Source: Treponema sp. (lineage in GTDB: Bacteria; Spirochaetota; Spirochaetia; Treponematales; Treponemataceae). Taken from it: DNA of 64,000 nt. Where the stretch lies: NCBI GenBank assembly GCA_024402695.1, contig JAKSTG010000010.1, positions 1 through 64,000 on the forward strand, read 5' to 3'. Under the pieces are notes generated by a model. The model did not search any database and had not been told where the DNA came from. It was given only the letters and a program-made list of their open reading frames with translations. Shown in pieces: positions 1 to 8,558 of the stretch (the first letter of the stretch is position 1; the number at the start of each line of letters is the position of its first letter). The translations under genes and the position numbers were made by a program.

Positions 1-89
1 ATCAGTCTCTGAGCGATCTTCTTGATAACCGCACAATCATCGAAAAAGTGCTGAAACCAAGTAAGAAAGCTGAAAAAGAAGAAATCTAA
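1..89 (+). CDS. C-terminal end of an unidentified protein (partial)
   Basis: An open frame enters from the left edge and stops at TAA 87-89. The visible 28 residues are charged and end in a Lys/Glu-rich tail (KKAEKEEI). The strong double hairpin just downstream supports this as a real gene end. Too little is visible to name the protein. Confidence 0.6.
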   Translation, partial: QSLSDLLDNRTIIEKVLKPSKKAEKEEI

Positions 90-99
90 ATTAAATCTT

Positions 100-172
100 T
101 ATGGGGTGTTTTACCCCATAAACAAAAAGGACTGTCCGTCAGAATATTTTCTGTTCGGACAGTCCTTTTTTT
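100..172 (+). terminator. Double hairpin terminator
   Basis: A small hairpin (TATGGGGT/ACCCCATA, 100-120) is followed by a long one: arms 124-138 and 156-170 pair perfectly over 15 bases, with an inner CAGAA/TTCTG stem (140-144 and 149-153). Oligo-A on the left and oligo-T on the right make the second stem work in both directions, so it can also end the convergent GH5 gene. Confidence 0.85.
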
Positions 173-192
173 GTGCCTGATGAATTGTACGT

Positions 193-1437
193 TTATTTCA
201 GATCAGCAGCGTTCATGATTGTTTCTGTGATTTCAGGGAAGAACCATTTCTGTTCGTTTCTGTTATAGTAACCGAACTTTTCTGTCCATCCGTTTGAATC
301 TTTTTCTACAGCCTGGTTGTCCCAAAGAACACATGTGATTCCCATTTTACGTGTCTGGCGGACAAATGTATTGAACCACTGGATACGGTCTTCCAGGTTG
401 TCTTTGTTGATGGCGCCATATTCACCGATATATACAGGAATATTGTTTTTTACAAACTTTGTTTCAAGCTGTTTGAATGTGTATGCAAGTTCGTTTGCAA
501 TTTTAGGTGTGTAAGTTTTTGTTCCGTTTCCGTCCATTGCAAAACTGTAAGGAGCGTACATATGTACTGCGACAGCAATTTTATTTGCAGGATCGTCCGG
601 GATTTTGAATTCTTTTGCAAGAACAGAGGCAGGTGAACAGGCATAACCTGGAACTGCAATAAGGCGTTTTGCATTGTTTCCGCCTGAAGCGCGGATTACA
701 TTTACAATTTCCTGGTTGAACTTGTTGAGTTCTTCCTGTGCTGCCACTGTAATAGGGTTTCCTGAAGAGAATGTCCATTCTTGTGGTGTTCCCTGAAGGC
801 GAGGTTCGTTAAGTGTTTCAAAAATCAGGTGTTCGTCATAACCATTGTTGAAAGCAAGTGCAATCTGTTTCCAAGTGTTTGTAAGGAATGCAAGAGATTC
901 TTCTTCATTTTCTAGTGTCGGATAATAACCGTAACGGTAAGGCATTTTTGCGTTGCGGCCAAAGTTATCATGGTGTGTGTTCAGAATTACATACATTCCG
1001 TCTTCAATTGCCCAGTCTACGATTTCCTTTACGCGTGTCATCCATCTTGGATCGATTGTATAGTTTGCATCATTTACATGTGAATGCCAGGTGACAGGAA
1101 TACGGATTGTTTTCATTCCTGATCTTGCCAGACCGTCAATCATTGCTTTTGTTGTACGTGGCTGTCCCCAGTTGATTTCAGAATTAAGTCCACCGCCGGA
1201 TGCATCCAGACTGTTTCCAAGGTTCCATCCGGTTTTCATATCATAAACAATTTCAAGACCTGTCATGTCTTTTATTGGTTTTGAACCGGTGTCTTTAATA
1301 GCTACTTCAGAGTTAAAAACTCTTACTATTTTTTCAGGTTCTGCAGGTTTCTTTGTGTCCTGTTTTGCGCTTGAGGCACATGAAATCATTGAAAATGAAA
1401 TCAGAGCGGCAATTGTGAGTGAAAGCAGTTTTTTCAA
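193..1437 (-). CDS. Secreted GH5 endo-beta-glucanase (cellulase) lipoprotein
   Basis: Glycoside hydrolase family 5 enzyme, expected to cut beta-1,4-glucans (cellulose, mixed-linkage glucan or xyloglucan) at or outside the cell surface. Family hallmarks appear in order: GWNLGNSLDA, TIRIPVTWH, ILNTHHD, the acid/base Glu in ETLNEPR (about residue 208) and the nucleophile Glu in YIGEYG (about residue 336). The frame is open further upstream, but the likely start is TTG at 1437. It has a GGAGA ribosome site at the right distance and gives a clean lipoprotein signal (KKLLSLTIAALISFSMISC), with lipidation at about Cys20. The product is 414 residues. It is transcribed divergently from the next gene and ends at the bidirectional terminator on its left. 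A plant-fibre enzyme fits a rumen or gut treponeme. The exact subfamily and substrate cannot be settled by eye. Confidence 0.9.
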   Translation of the reverse strand: MKKLLSLTIAALISFSMISCASSAKQDTKKPAEPEKIVRVFNSEVAIKDTGSKPIKDMTGLEIVYDMKTGWNLGNSLDASGGGLNSEINWGQPRTTKAMIDGLARSGMKTIRIPVTWHSHVNDANYTIDPRWMTRVKEIVDWAIEDGMYVILNTHHDNFGRNAKMPYRYGYYPTLENEEESLAFLTNTWKQIALAFNNGYDEHLIFETLNEPRLQGTPQEWTFSSGNPITVAAQEELNKFNQEIVNVIRASGGNNAKRLIAVPGYACSPASVLAKEFKIPDDPANKIAVAVHMYAPYSFAMDGNGTKTYTPKIANELAYTFKQLETKFVKNNIPVYIGEYGAINKDNLEDRIQWFNTFVRQTRKMGITCVLWDNQAVEKDSNGWTEKFGYYNRNEQKWFFPEITETIMNAADLK

Positions 1438-1488
1438 ATTGTTCTCCTTGGGGGATTCCCCCGATATATCAAATAACTCTAATCTATA

Positions 1489-1517
1489 GTATAAATCCAT
1501 TCTACAACAATTGTCTT
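1489..1517 (-). promoter_or_regulatory. Candidate promoter for the GH5 gene
   Basis: On the minus strand, AAGACA (1512-1517) lies 17 bases upstream of TATACT (1489-1494). It would give a leader of about 45 bases carrying the GGAGA site, unlike the leaderless-type promoter of the divergent neighbour. Confidence 0.4.
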
Positions 1518-1545
1518 GTTTTTTATAAGAAAAATCGTTTACATT
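1516..1545 (+). promoter_or_regulatory. Leaderless-type promoter of the TP0751-family gene
   Basis: TTGTTT (1516-1521), an 18-base spacer and TACATT (1540-1545). The -10 box ends 7 bases before the ATG at 1553, so transcription should start at or next to the start codon. No Shine-Dalgarno sequence is present. Confidence 0.5.
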
Positions 1546-1552
1546 ATAAAGT

Positions 1553-3103
1553 ATGAAAACAAAGCTGGTTTCCGTTATTTTTGTGCTCGCAGTGGCTGCC
1601 CTTGGTGTTTTTTTCTTCTTTTTCAGAAACAGGGCTGAATCAGAATCTGATATTTCAAAACAGGCAAAAATCATTAATCCAAAGTTCTCAGAAACTGTAA
1701 AATCTGAATCTGAACATTCGGAAGCATCCTTTGATCAGGAATCCTTTACCTCTTTTATTCCTCTTTCGGGTACAGAAACCTTAATCAGTACTCTTATTTT
1801 CGATTTTGACAATGATACTTATGAAGATCAAGTTATTGTAGTTCGCAAAGCAGATTCTTCTTATCTCTGGCTGGTTATTGGTCTTTATGATCCTGCTACA
1901 AAAAACTATGACCGCGTAAAGGATATTCAGACCAATATTTCAAAAACAGGGACTTTTACATATTCCAATCTGGATGTTATCGGGAACCATACTCAGGCTT
2001 TGATTTATCAGGGCGTTGAAGATTCCGGGGACTATGTAATGAACATTTTCAGATGTGAAGGAACTGGCCTTACTGCAGAAATTGAAAATGTCGGTTCATT
2101 TGCGTCCGACGGAACTGTATTCATCCAGCAGACTGAACGTTCTGAAAGTTATGAACTTGCTATTTCCAACGGTGAAAGTTTTTCTGTCTGGGTTTACAGT
2201 TCTGATAAAAAGGAAGGGGAGGACGAGAAAAAATCTGCAACCAACCAGATTCAGACTGAATACCGCTGGAACAGTTTCAGTAAAAAATATGAATTCAACC
2301 GCAGCACTACTGTAACTGCAAGCCGCCTTGCCGCACGTGAACTTTCGCGTATTCAGGACGGAACAATCGAAACTTTTGCCGCTTTTATGGACGGCCTTTG
2401 GTATAAGACATCAAATACGGATAATACTATCCGTTATCTGTCATTTAATTATCCTGAAAAAGAAATCATCTTCCTGAACGGTGATACTGAAGAAGTGTAT
2501 TACTGGGAAGATTCAAAACTCCGTCATAACGGTATTTATCTGACTACTACAAACTCTATTATTTCCAGTCTTCAGCGTCGTTTTGACATTATGCTGGTTG
2601 GAGTTGATGAAATCCGAGTTACGGTTCGTGATGATGTAAAGATGATTATTGGTGAAGGTTCCCTTTGGGACGGAAACTATAAAAAAATCTCTTCTGATTT
2701 CAGTTTTTCCCAGAATGTAAAAACAGTGCCTTTCAGTCAGAAAGTTACTTCAAAAAAATGGGTTTCTTCTGACGGACTTATGTCTCTTGTTTTTGATGGA
2801 TACAATTATTCCGTAACTTCAGGAATTGACTCCGAAAAAGGTATTTTCTCAATCTTTTCTGTTGATAAGGATAATGTTCTTCAGCTCAGAACAACAGAAG
2901 GCTGGTCAGATTTCGGAACAGATTACAGTCTGTCTTTCGGAACCAAGGTTATTACAGAAACTGTAAAGCGAAAGACTGTCGAAAAGATTGTTACTGATGA
3001 AGATGCCCTTATTCTGACTCCTGTAAAGGTTACTCCGAAAGAATGTTATCCTACAGACGGCAGAATCCTTCAGCTTAAGGCAAAAACAGAAGAAAACCAG
3101 TAA
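1553..3103 (+). CDS. TP0751 (pallilysin)-family protein, membrane-anchored
   Basis: A 516-residue protein with an N-terminal hydrophobic anchor (about 4-25) and an acidic linker. Next comes a beta-rich domain with a DFDNDTYEDQ segment that resembles calcium-binding or FG-GAP-like loops. The region at about 275-385 matches my memory of T. pallidum TP0751, the pallilysin-related vascular adhesin with a lipocalin fold: GLWYKT near 280, an SSLQRRF segment near 340 (SSIRRRL in TP0751) and SLWDGNY near 369 (SMWDGQY in TP0751). The HEVIH metalloprotease-type motif of TP0751 is absent; the aligned residues are VDEIR near 350. The protein is about twice as long as TP0751 and has about 130 extra C-terminal residues ending in a conserved-looking Lys/Glu-rich tail. 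The function here is unknown; a general envelope role seems likelier than host-tissue adhesion. Confidence 0.7.
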   Translation: MKTKLVSVIFVLAVAALGVFFFFFRNRAESESDISKQAKIINPKFSETVKSESEHSEASFDQESFTSFIPLSGTETLISTLIFDFDNDTYEDQVIVVRKADSSYLWLVIGLYDPATKNYDRVKDIQTNISKTGTFTYSNLDVIGNHTQALIYQGVEDSGDYVMNIFRCEGTGLTAEIENVGSFASDGTVFIQQTERSESYELAISNGESFSVWVYSSDKKEGEDEKKSATNQIQTEYRWNSFSKKYEFNRSTTVTASRLAARELSRIQDGTIETFAAFMDGLWYKTSNTDNTIRYLSFNYPEKEIIFLNGDTEEVYYWEDSKLRHNGIYLTTTNSIISSLQRRFDIMLVGVDEIRVTVRDDVKMIIGEGSLWDGNYKKISSDFSFSQNVKTVPFSQKVTSKKWVSSDGLMSLVFDGYNYSVTSGIDSEKGIFSIFSVDKDNVLQLRTTEGWSDFGTDYSLSFGTKVITETVKRKTVEKIVTDEDALILTPVKVTPKECYPTDGRILQLKAKTEENQ

Positions 3104-3123
3104 TTTCGGCCCATTTCTATATA

Positions 3124-3152
3124 TTGAAAATTTTGGGCGTACATAATAGAAT
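3124..3152 (+). promoter_or_regulatory. Leaderless-type promoter of alaS
   Basis: TTGAAA (3124-3129), a 17-base spacer and TAGAAT (3147-3152), ending 8 bases before the ATG at 3161. No Shine-Dalgarno sequence lies in between. Confidence 0.6.
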
Positions 3153-3160
3153 AATCCATT

Positions 3161-4984
3161 ATGACAGCTAATGAATTACGCTCAAAATACATTGAGTTCT
3201 TTAAATCTAAAAATCATGCAGAAATTTCGGGACAGTCTTTGATTCCTGAAAACGACCCTTCAGTTTTGTTTACAACAGCCGGTATGCATCCTCTCGTTCC
3301 TTATCTTCTTGGTGAAAAGCATCCTGCCGGAACTCGTCTTACAGACTATCAGAAATGTGTTCGCACTGGTGATATTGATGAAGTAGGTGACCCAAGTCAT
3401 CTTACTTGTTTTGAAATGCTTGGAAACTGGTCTCTGGGAGACTATTTCAAGAAAGAATCTATCGCATTCTCTTATGAATTCCTTACAAGTCCACAGTGGC
3501 TTGCCCTGGATCCTAAAAAAATCTCTGTAACAGTTTTTGCCGGTGACGAAAACGCTCCTCGTGATGAAGAAGCTGCAGGTTACTGGAAAGAAGTTGGTAT
3601 GCCAGAAGACAAAATCGCTTACCTTCCAGCTTCTGACAACTGGTGGGCAGCAGGTCCAACAGGTCCTTGTGGTCCTGATACAGAAATTTTCTACTGGGTT
3701 GGGGAAGGACTTCCACCTGTAGGTTCAAACAAAGGTACAGACAGCGCTAACTGGATGGAAATCTGGAACAACGTTTTCATGCAGTTCGAACGCAAAGATG
3801 AAAAGACACTTATCCCTCTGCCAAAACAGAACGTAGATACAGGTATGGGTCTTGAAAGAACAAACTGTATTCTTCAGGGAAAAACATCTGTTTACCTTAC
3901 AGAAGTTTTCCAGCCAATCATCAATAAGGTTGAAGCTCTGGCAGGTTACACATACGGAACAGACGAAGCAAAAGACCGTTCAGTTCGCATCATTGCTGAC
4001 CACTCACGTTCATCAGTATTCATTCTTGGTGACCAGAAAGGTGTTTCTCCTTCAAACATCGGAGCAGGTTATGTTCTGCGTCGTCTGATTCGCCGTGCAG
4101 TTCGTGAAGGAATGAAACTGGGAATCGACAAAGACTTCCTGGCTGAAATTGCAGAAACTGTAATTGAAAACTTCAAATGTGCTTATCCTGAACTTGAACA
4201 GAACGCACAGAAAGTTAAATCAGAACTTACAAAGGAAGAAGCAAAATTCCGTGAAGCCCTTAAAAACGGTGAAAAGGAATTCCAGCGTCTTCTTCCAAAT
4301 CTTATGAAGAATCCTAAAAAAGAAATCTCTGGAAAAGTTGCTTTCCGCCTTTTCGATACATTCGGATTCCCGCTGGAACTTACACAGGAACTGGCTTCAG
4401 AAAACGGATTCACAGTTGATGTTGAAGGTTTCAAAGAAGCTGAAGCAAAACATAAGGAAGCTTCTAAAACTGCAGATGCAGGTGCCGCAAAGGGAGGACT
4501 GGCAGAACAGTCTGAAGTAGCAACAAAATACCACACTGCAACACACCTTCTGCAGCAGGCTCTTATCAATGTTCTTGGTGACCAGGTTGCTCAGAAAGGT
4601 TCAAATATCAACAACGAACGTATGCGCTTTGACTTTACATTCGAACGTCCAATGACTAAGGAAGAAATCCAGAAAGTTCAGGACATCGTTAATGAACAGA
4701 TCAAGGCAGACCTTCCAGTTGATATGCGCATCATGACTCTGGACGAAGCAAAAGCCGAAGGTGCCCGCGCTCTCTTCTCTAGCAAATACGGTGAAGAAGT
4801 TAAGGTTTACACAATCGGTAAGGATCCAAAAACTGACTGGTTCTCTAAGGAAGTTTGTGGTGGTCCACACGTTCAGCACACAGCACAGATTGGTGACTTC
4901 AAAATTGAAAAAGAACAGTCATCTTCTGCAGGTGTACGCCGTATTCGCGCAACAATCTCTGGTGGACTTCCACTGGAAAACTAA
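3161..4984 (+). CDS. alaS: Alanyl-tRNA synthetase, short form without C-Ala
   Basis: Charges tRNA-Ala in the cytoplasm. The class II catalytic core is at the N-terminus (LRSKYIEFFKSKNHAEISGQ; TTAGMHPLVPYLLG; PTGPCGPDTEIFY; GMGLERT). A helical tRNA-recognition region follows, then the editing domain with both zinc-site signatures, HTATHLL (near residue 456) and CGGPHVQH (near 565), so mischarged Ser/Gly can be cleared. At 607 residues it stops after the editing domain. The coiled-coil and C-Ala domain that bring the usual length to about 870 are missing, as I recall also for Borrelia and T. pallidum. It opens a run with the SurA-like and nusB genes, an order I also remember from T. pallidum (TP1017-TP1015). 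Confidence 0.97.
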   Translation: MTANELRSKYIEFFKSKNHAEISGQSLIPENDPSVLFTTAGMHPLVPYLLGEKHPAGTRLTDYQKCVRTGDIDEVGDPSHLTCFEMLGNWSLGDYFKKESIAFSYEFLTSPQWLALDPKKISVTVFAGDENAPRDEEAAGYWKEVGMPEDKIAYLPASDNWWAAGPTGPCGPDTEIFYWVGEGLPPVGSNKGTDSANWMEIWNNVFMQFERKDEKTLIPLPKQNVDTGMGLERTNCILQGKTSVYLTEVFQPIINKVEALAGYTYGTDEAKDRSVRIIADHSRSSVFILGDQKGVSPSNIGAGYVLRRLIRRAVREGMKLGIDKDFLAEIAETVIENFKCAYPELEQNAQKVKSELTKEEAKFREALKNGEKEFQRLLPNLMKNPKKEISGKVAFRLFDTFGFPLELTQELASENGFTVDVEGFKEAEAKHKEASKTADAGAAKGGLAEQSEVATKYHTATHLLQQALINVLGDQVAQKGSNINNERMRFDFTFERPMTKEEIQKVQDIVNEQIKADLPVDMRIMTLDEAKAEGARALFSSKYGEEVKVYTIGKDPKTDWFSKEVCGGPHVQHTAQIGDFKIEKEQSSSAGVRRIRATISGGLPLEN

Positions 4985-5052
4985 AAATGTAACAAATTTG
5001 CCCTGGTGGAGTTTAAAATGTAAATTGCTCCACAAAGGGTGAGGTAGATAAT

Positions 5053-6138
5053 ATGAAAAAAATTATTTTAGCATTATTCGTTCTTCTGGCAACAACAGCT
5101 GCTTGTTTTGCACAGTCTGATCTTCAGGTTCTGGCTGTTGTAAAACACAATAAAAGCGAATCTATTACTGTAAAACAGCTTAAAAGCCGCTGTGAAATCT
5201 ATGAAAAACAGATTGGTAAAAAGCTTACTCCTGATGAAAGAAAACAGGTTCTTGATTCTCTTATTGATGAAAAGCTGATTCTTCAGGCTGCTGCAAAAAA
5301 AGGAGTTACTGTTGCTGACAGCAATGTAAATCAGTACTTCCTTGCAACAATGAGCCAGCAGGTTGGTGCCCAGGTAACAGAAAAAGAACTTAATGACATG
5401 GTTCTTCAGTCACAGGGAATCACTCTGGACCAGCTTCTGTCACAGCAGACAGGTATGAATGTTGCTGAATATAAAAACTATCTTAAAAACTCTCTGATCA
5501 TCAACCAGTATGTAGTAACAGAAAAGAGAGAAGAACTTCAGAAAGTTTCTGCAACAGACCAGCAGATCCGTCAGTTCTACGAAAACAACAAGACTTCTTT
5601 CGTTTGGAACGACATGATCAAAATGTTTGTAATTGCTGTTCCAAAAGGCGCAAATGCTGAAGATGCAAAACTCAAGGCAAATGAACTTAGAGGTAAACTT
5701 GAATCAAAGAAACTTTCAGGTGACCAGATCGCTGTACAGGCTAATAGTCCAGACTCAGGTTACCAGGCAGGATTCCTTCTGATTCAGAAAACAGAACCTT
5801 ATGCTGCACAGCTTGGAATGAATTATGAACACCTTCTGTGGCTTTTTGACCAGAAAGAAGATTTCATTACTGATGTTGAAGATGCTGGACAGGAATATAC
5901 TGTAATCAAGATTGTTGGAAAATACGGTGCAAAAATGCTTAGTATCAGCGATATTGTTCAGCCTGATACAAATGTTACAGTTTACGACTACATTCGCGGA
6001 AATCTGACACAGCAGCTTCAGATGCAGGCACTTCCTGTAGTAGCTTCTGAACTTTCAAAAGAACTTAATACATCGGACAACGTTGACCTGAAGAAAACAG
6101 GTGACGCTTTAATCAAGCTTTTGGATTGGGGTAACTAA
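5053..6138 (+). CDS. SurA-like periplasmic foldase / peptidyl-prolyl isomerase
   Basis: A 361-residue exported protein. A Sec signal peptide (KKIILALFVLLATTAACFA) is cleaved at about residue 21. It is followed by a SurA-type N-terminal helical domain (RKQVLDSLIDEKLILQAAAKKGVTV is typical) and a divergent parvulin-like segment (about 170-310, with VVGKYGAK near its end). The family assists outer-membrane protein folding and prolyl isomerisation in the periplasm. It corresponds in place and size to T. pallidum TP1016 (Tpn39b), named from memory. It has a GAGGT ribosome site. A short hairpin (GTGGAG/CTCCAC, 5006-5033) lies in the gap after alaS. The stop at 6138 abuts the nusB start. Whether the isomerase domain is active is uncertain. 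Confidence 0.8.
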   Translation: MKKIILALFVLLATTAACFAQSDLQVLAVVKHNKSESITVKQLKSRCEIYEKQIGKKLTPDERKQVLDSLIDEKLILQAAAKKGVTVADSNVNQYFLATMSQQVGAQVTEKELNDMVLQSQGITLDQLLSQQTGMNVAEYKNYLKNSLIINQYVVTEKREELQKVSATDQQIRQFYENNKTSFVWNDMIKMFVIAVPKGANAEDAKLKANELRGKLESKKLSGDQIAVQANSPDSGYQAGFLLIQKTEPYAAQLGMNYEHLLWLFDQKEDFITDVEDAGQEYTVIKIVGKYGAKMLSISDIVQPDTNVTVYDYIRGNLTQQLQMQALPVVASELSKELNTSDNVDLKKTGDALIKLLDWGN

Positions 6139-6537
6139 GTGTCACGCAGAAAAGGAAGAGTCCTTGCTTTTCAGGGACTGTATTCATACGATGTAGGTAA
6201 GAATCCTCTGGAAGAAATTCTTGCCTTTACCTGGCCGGAAGCAAAAGACGAAGCTGCAGAAGCTTTCGCCGGTCTGGTAATCAACGGAACTGTTGAACAC
6301 CTTGAAGAAATCGACAAACAGATTGAAGAACATCTTTCAGAATCATGGACAATGGAACGTGTAAACAAGGTTTCCCTTGCAATTCTTCGTGTAAGTGTTT
6401 ATGAAATTCTGTTCCAGAGCGCTGCTGAAACAAAAGTGATAATCGACGAAGCAGTAGAAATTGCCAAGAAATATGGTGAAGACGGAAGCTTTAAGTTTAT
6501 CAATGCAGTACTGGATAATATTGCCAAGAAAAACTAG
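6139..6537 (+). CDS. nusB: Transcription antitermination factor NusB
   Basis: An all-helical RNA-binding protein that joins NusE (S10) on boxA RNA to support rRNA antitermination. The opening SRRKGRVLAFQGLYSYD and the closing INAVLDNIAKK are the NusB signatures, and the 132-residue length is normal. The start is GTG directly after the stop of the SurA-like gene, so translation is probably coupled. Confidence 0.95.
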   Translation: MSRRKGRVLAFQGLYSYDVGKNPLEEILAFTWPEAKDEAAEAFAGLVINGTVEHLEEIDKQIEEHLSESWTMERVNKVSLAILRVSVYEILFQSAAETKVIIDEAVEIAKKYGEDGSFKFINAVLDNIAKKN

Positions 6538-6601
6538 TTGAAAATCAATAAATGAATATTGAAAGGCCTTGAGGCTGGAAATATTCAGAGGGGAAAGCGT
6601 T

Positions 6602-8497
6602 TTGAGAAGAAGAAATGACACTGTCTCAGGTGAAGTTACATTTTCTCAGGGCGCTTTTTTTATTTTAACCCTTGTTCTGTGTCTCGGCTTTACTTCCTGT
6701 TCCTTCAAAAAAAAGGCAACTTCATCAAATCTTATAAGTCGCTTTGATCTTGTGGATGCCCTTATTTCTCAGGGACAGAACAGAGATGCCCTTAAGGAAC
6801 TTAAAAAGATATCCTCTAAAGTTTATGAAAGTTGGAGCTATATTGGAGTCTACAAACGTTATAACGTTCTTGGGGAAAAAGTTCTTGCTGAAAAAACACT
6901 TCAGAAAGGATTGAAAAAAGCACCAAAAAATCCTGAGCTTTCTGCAGTTTACGCAAAGTTCCTTCTGGCACAGAACAGACCTGCCGAAGCCGAAAAGATT
7001 TCAGAATGTCTTCAGACAACAAGATACGCCTCAGTATACGCGGAAAGCGTTTTCAGAAATCACAGTGAAGAAATTTCGGACAGCAAACCTTCGCTTCTTT
7101 ATGAAGACAGAAAATATTTTGACCTTTACAAAGATTCCTACAATACAAGCCGTAATCCTGTATGGCTCAGAAACTGTGCCGTTGTCTGTCTGGTAAAGGG
7201 CCAGTATGATGCCGCTTCTGATTTTACACCTCAGGCTTACAATGATTCTGATGATGCCTATTTCTGGGCTCAGGTTAATTTTGATGGAGGAAATTACTAC
7301 CAGACTGTAAACGCCTGTGAAGCCTCCCTTTATTTTATGGAAAGTATGAAAAAAACTGCTTCCCGTAATGCCTCAAAACTTAAAGTAGTAGCTCTGGAAT
7401 CAGACGCTTATAATCTTCTTGCAGATTCTGAAAATGCTCATTCTGTTCGTGAACAGATCATCGTTGATTTTATTACCGGAAGTGAACTTCGTGACCGTCT
7501 TTCTGATGAAGAAAAAGAGATCCTGCCGCTGGTTGTTGTAAACAGCGCCGTTGAAGAAAAGAAAAGGGGAAACGGAGAAAAATCCAGTTCTCTTCTGACT
7601 TATTCAGTCATGAACTTTCCTGAGTTTGTTCCAGGCCTTATTGCTTATGCTGATTTTGCCTGGGAATCAAATCTTGGCCGCCGTGAAGATGATGAAATGA
7701 CTGCTTTGAGAAAAGCCGGAATCAAATCTTTGGAAATGGAAAGATATGACAGCCGTGCAAAAATCCCTCTGTCAGATGCTCTTTATAGAATTGACCAGGC
7801 TTTGATGAAAATCAAGGATCCTTATCTTTATATTAAAAGACTTGATTTAAGATACAAGGCTGATCCAAAACTTACTGTAAGAGATAAAACTGCAGATCTT
7901 TGGAGACTTCTGGAAGAAAGTTCAACCGACAGCGTAAAGTATCACGATATTCTGGTTCGTTATACCGTAAACTTCCTTCTTGAAAACGGAATGACAGAAG
8001 ATGCTGAAATGATTTTCACAAAGTATCTTTCTACAAAATATGGTCTTGATCCTAAGAATCCTAAAGTGAATTTCTACGATCAGATTGCTGACAATACAAG
8101 AAACATTGAAACTGCCGATCTGGAACCTGCCGCTTATTTTGCGGTAATGTATAAGAAAACCGACGATGCTCTTCGCATGTTCGAATACAGTGTTTTTGAA
8201 AGCTCAGGTATAAGATCCGCTGATATTTCTTCACAGGTTACAACTGAGACTGCAATGAACCTTGCAAATCTTTATTACGGACTTGCCCTTAAAGACAAGG
8301 CTCTGGATCTGTACGGAAAAATTGCATCCCGCGAATCGGTGCCTGTAAAACGTTCTGCAGCTTTCTACAGAATTGCCTCTATTTACTATGCCTTCGGTGA
8401 CAATCAGAATGCACTCCGTTCTGCAGATTACGCCTGTTCAATTTATCCTGAAAATGCGCAGGCCCATCTTCTGAAGACTCGTCTTACATCAAAATAA
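6602..8497 (+). CDS. TPR-repeat lipoprotein
   Basis: A 631-residue periplasmic lipoprotein. The start chosen is TTG at 6602, preceded by GAGGGGA at 7-8 bases. A TTG 33 bases upstream is also in frame but has no ribosome site. The signal segment GAFFILTLVLCLGFTSC places the lipidated Cys near residue 34, after an unusually long polar N-region. The mature part is built of helical tetratricopeptide-like repeats, e.g. AEKTLQKGLKKAPKNPELSAVYAKFLL near 105 and the C-terminal stretch near 545-630. Such proteins scaffold complexes or peptidoglycan machinery, but no specific partner is visible. It follows nusB by 64 bases and precedes the T2SS operon, so it could serve as an outer-membrane pilotin-like helper. 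That is only a guess from position. Confidence 0.75.
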   Translation: MRRRNDTVSGEVTFSQGAFFILTLVLCLGFTSCSFKKKATSSNLISRFDLVDALISQGQNRDALKELKKISSKVYESWSYIGVYKRYNVLGEKVLAEKTLQKGLKKAPKNPELSAVYAKFLLAQNRPAEAEKISECLQTTRYASVYAESVFRNHSEEISDSKPSLLYEDRKYFDLYKDSYNTSRNPVWLRNCAVVCLVKGQYDAASDFTPQAYNDSDDAYFWAQVNFDGGNYYQTVNACEASLYFMESMKKTASRNASKLKVVALESDAYNLLADSENAHSVREQIIVDFITGSELRDRLSDEEKEILPLVVVNSAVEEKKRGNGEKSSSLLTYSVMNFPEFVPGLIAYADFAWESNLGRREDDEMTALRKAGIKSLEMERYDSRAKIPLSDALYRIDQALMKIKDPYLYIKRLDLRYKADPKLTVRDKTADLWRLLEESSTDSVKYHDILVRYTVNFLLENGMTEDAEMIFTKYLSTKYGLDPKNPKVNFYDQIADNTRNIETADLEPAAYFAVMYKKTDDALRMFEYSVFESSGIRSADISSQVTTETAMNLANLYYGLALKDKALDLYGKIASRESVPVKRSAAFYRIASIYYAFGDNQNALRSADYACSIYPENAQAHLLKTRLTSK

Positions 8498-8558
8498 ATT
8501 TCCAAAAAAATATTTTCTCTTTTTCCTCTTTTGTTAAAAAACACAAATACTTTATTTG

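Noticed and set aside
1553..3103. Metalloprotease assignment by analogy with pallilysin
   Set aside because: The HEXXH-type motif is not present; the aligned residues are VDEIR.
4183..4569. 128-codon minus-strand frame inside alaS
   Set aside because: Ser/Cys/Phe-rich composition typical of an antisense shadow, and alaS itself is intact on the other strand.
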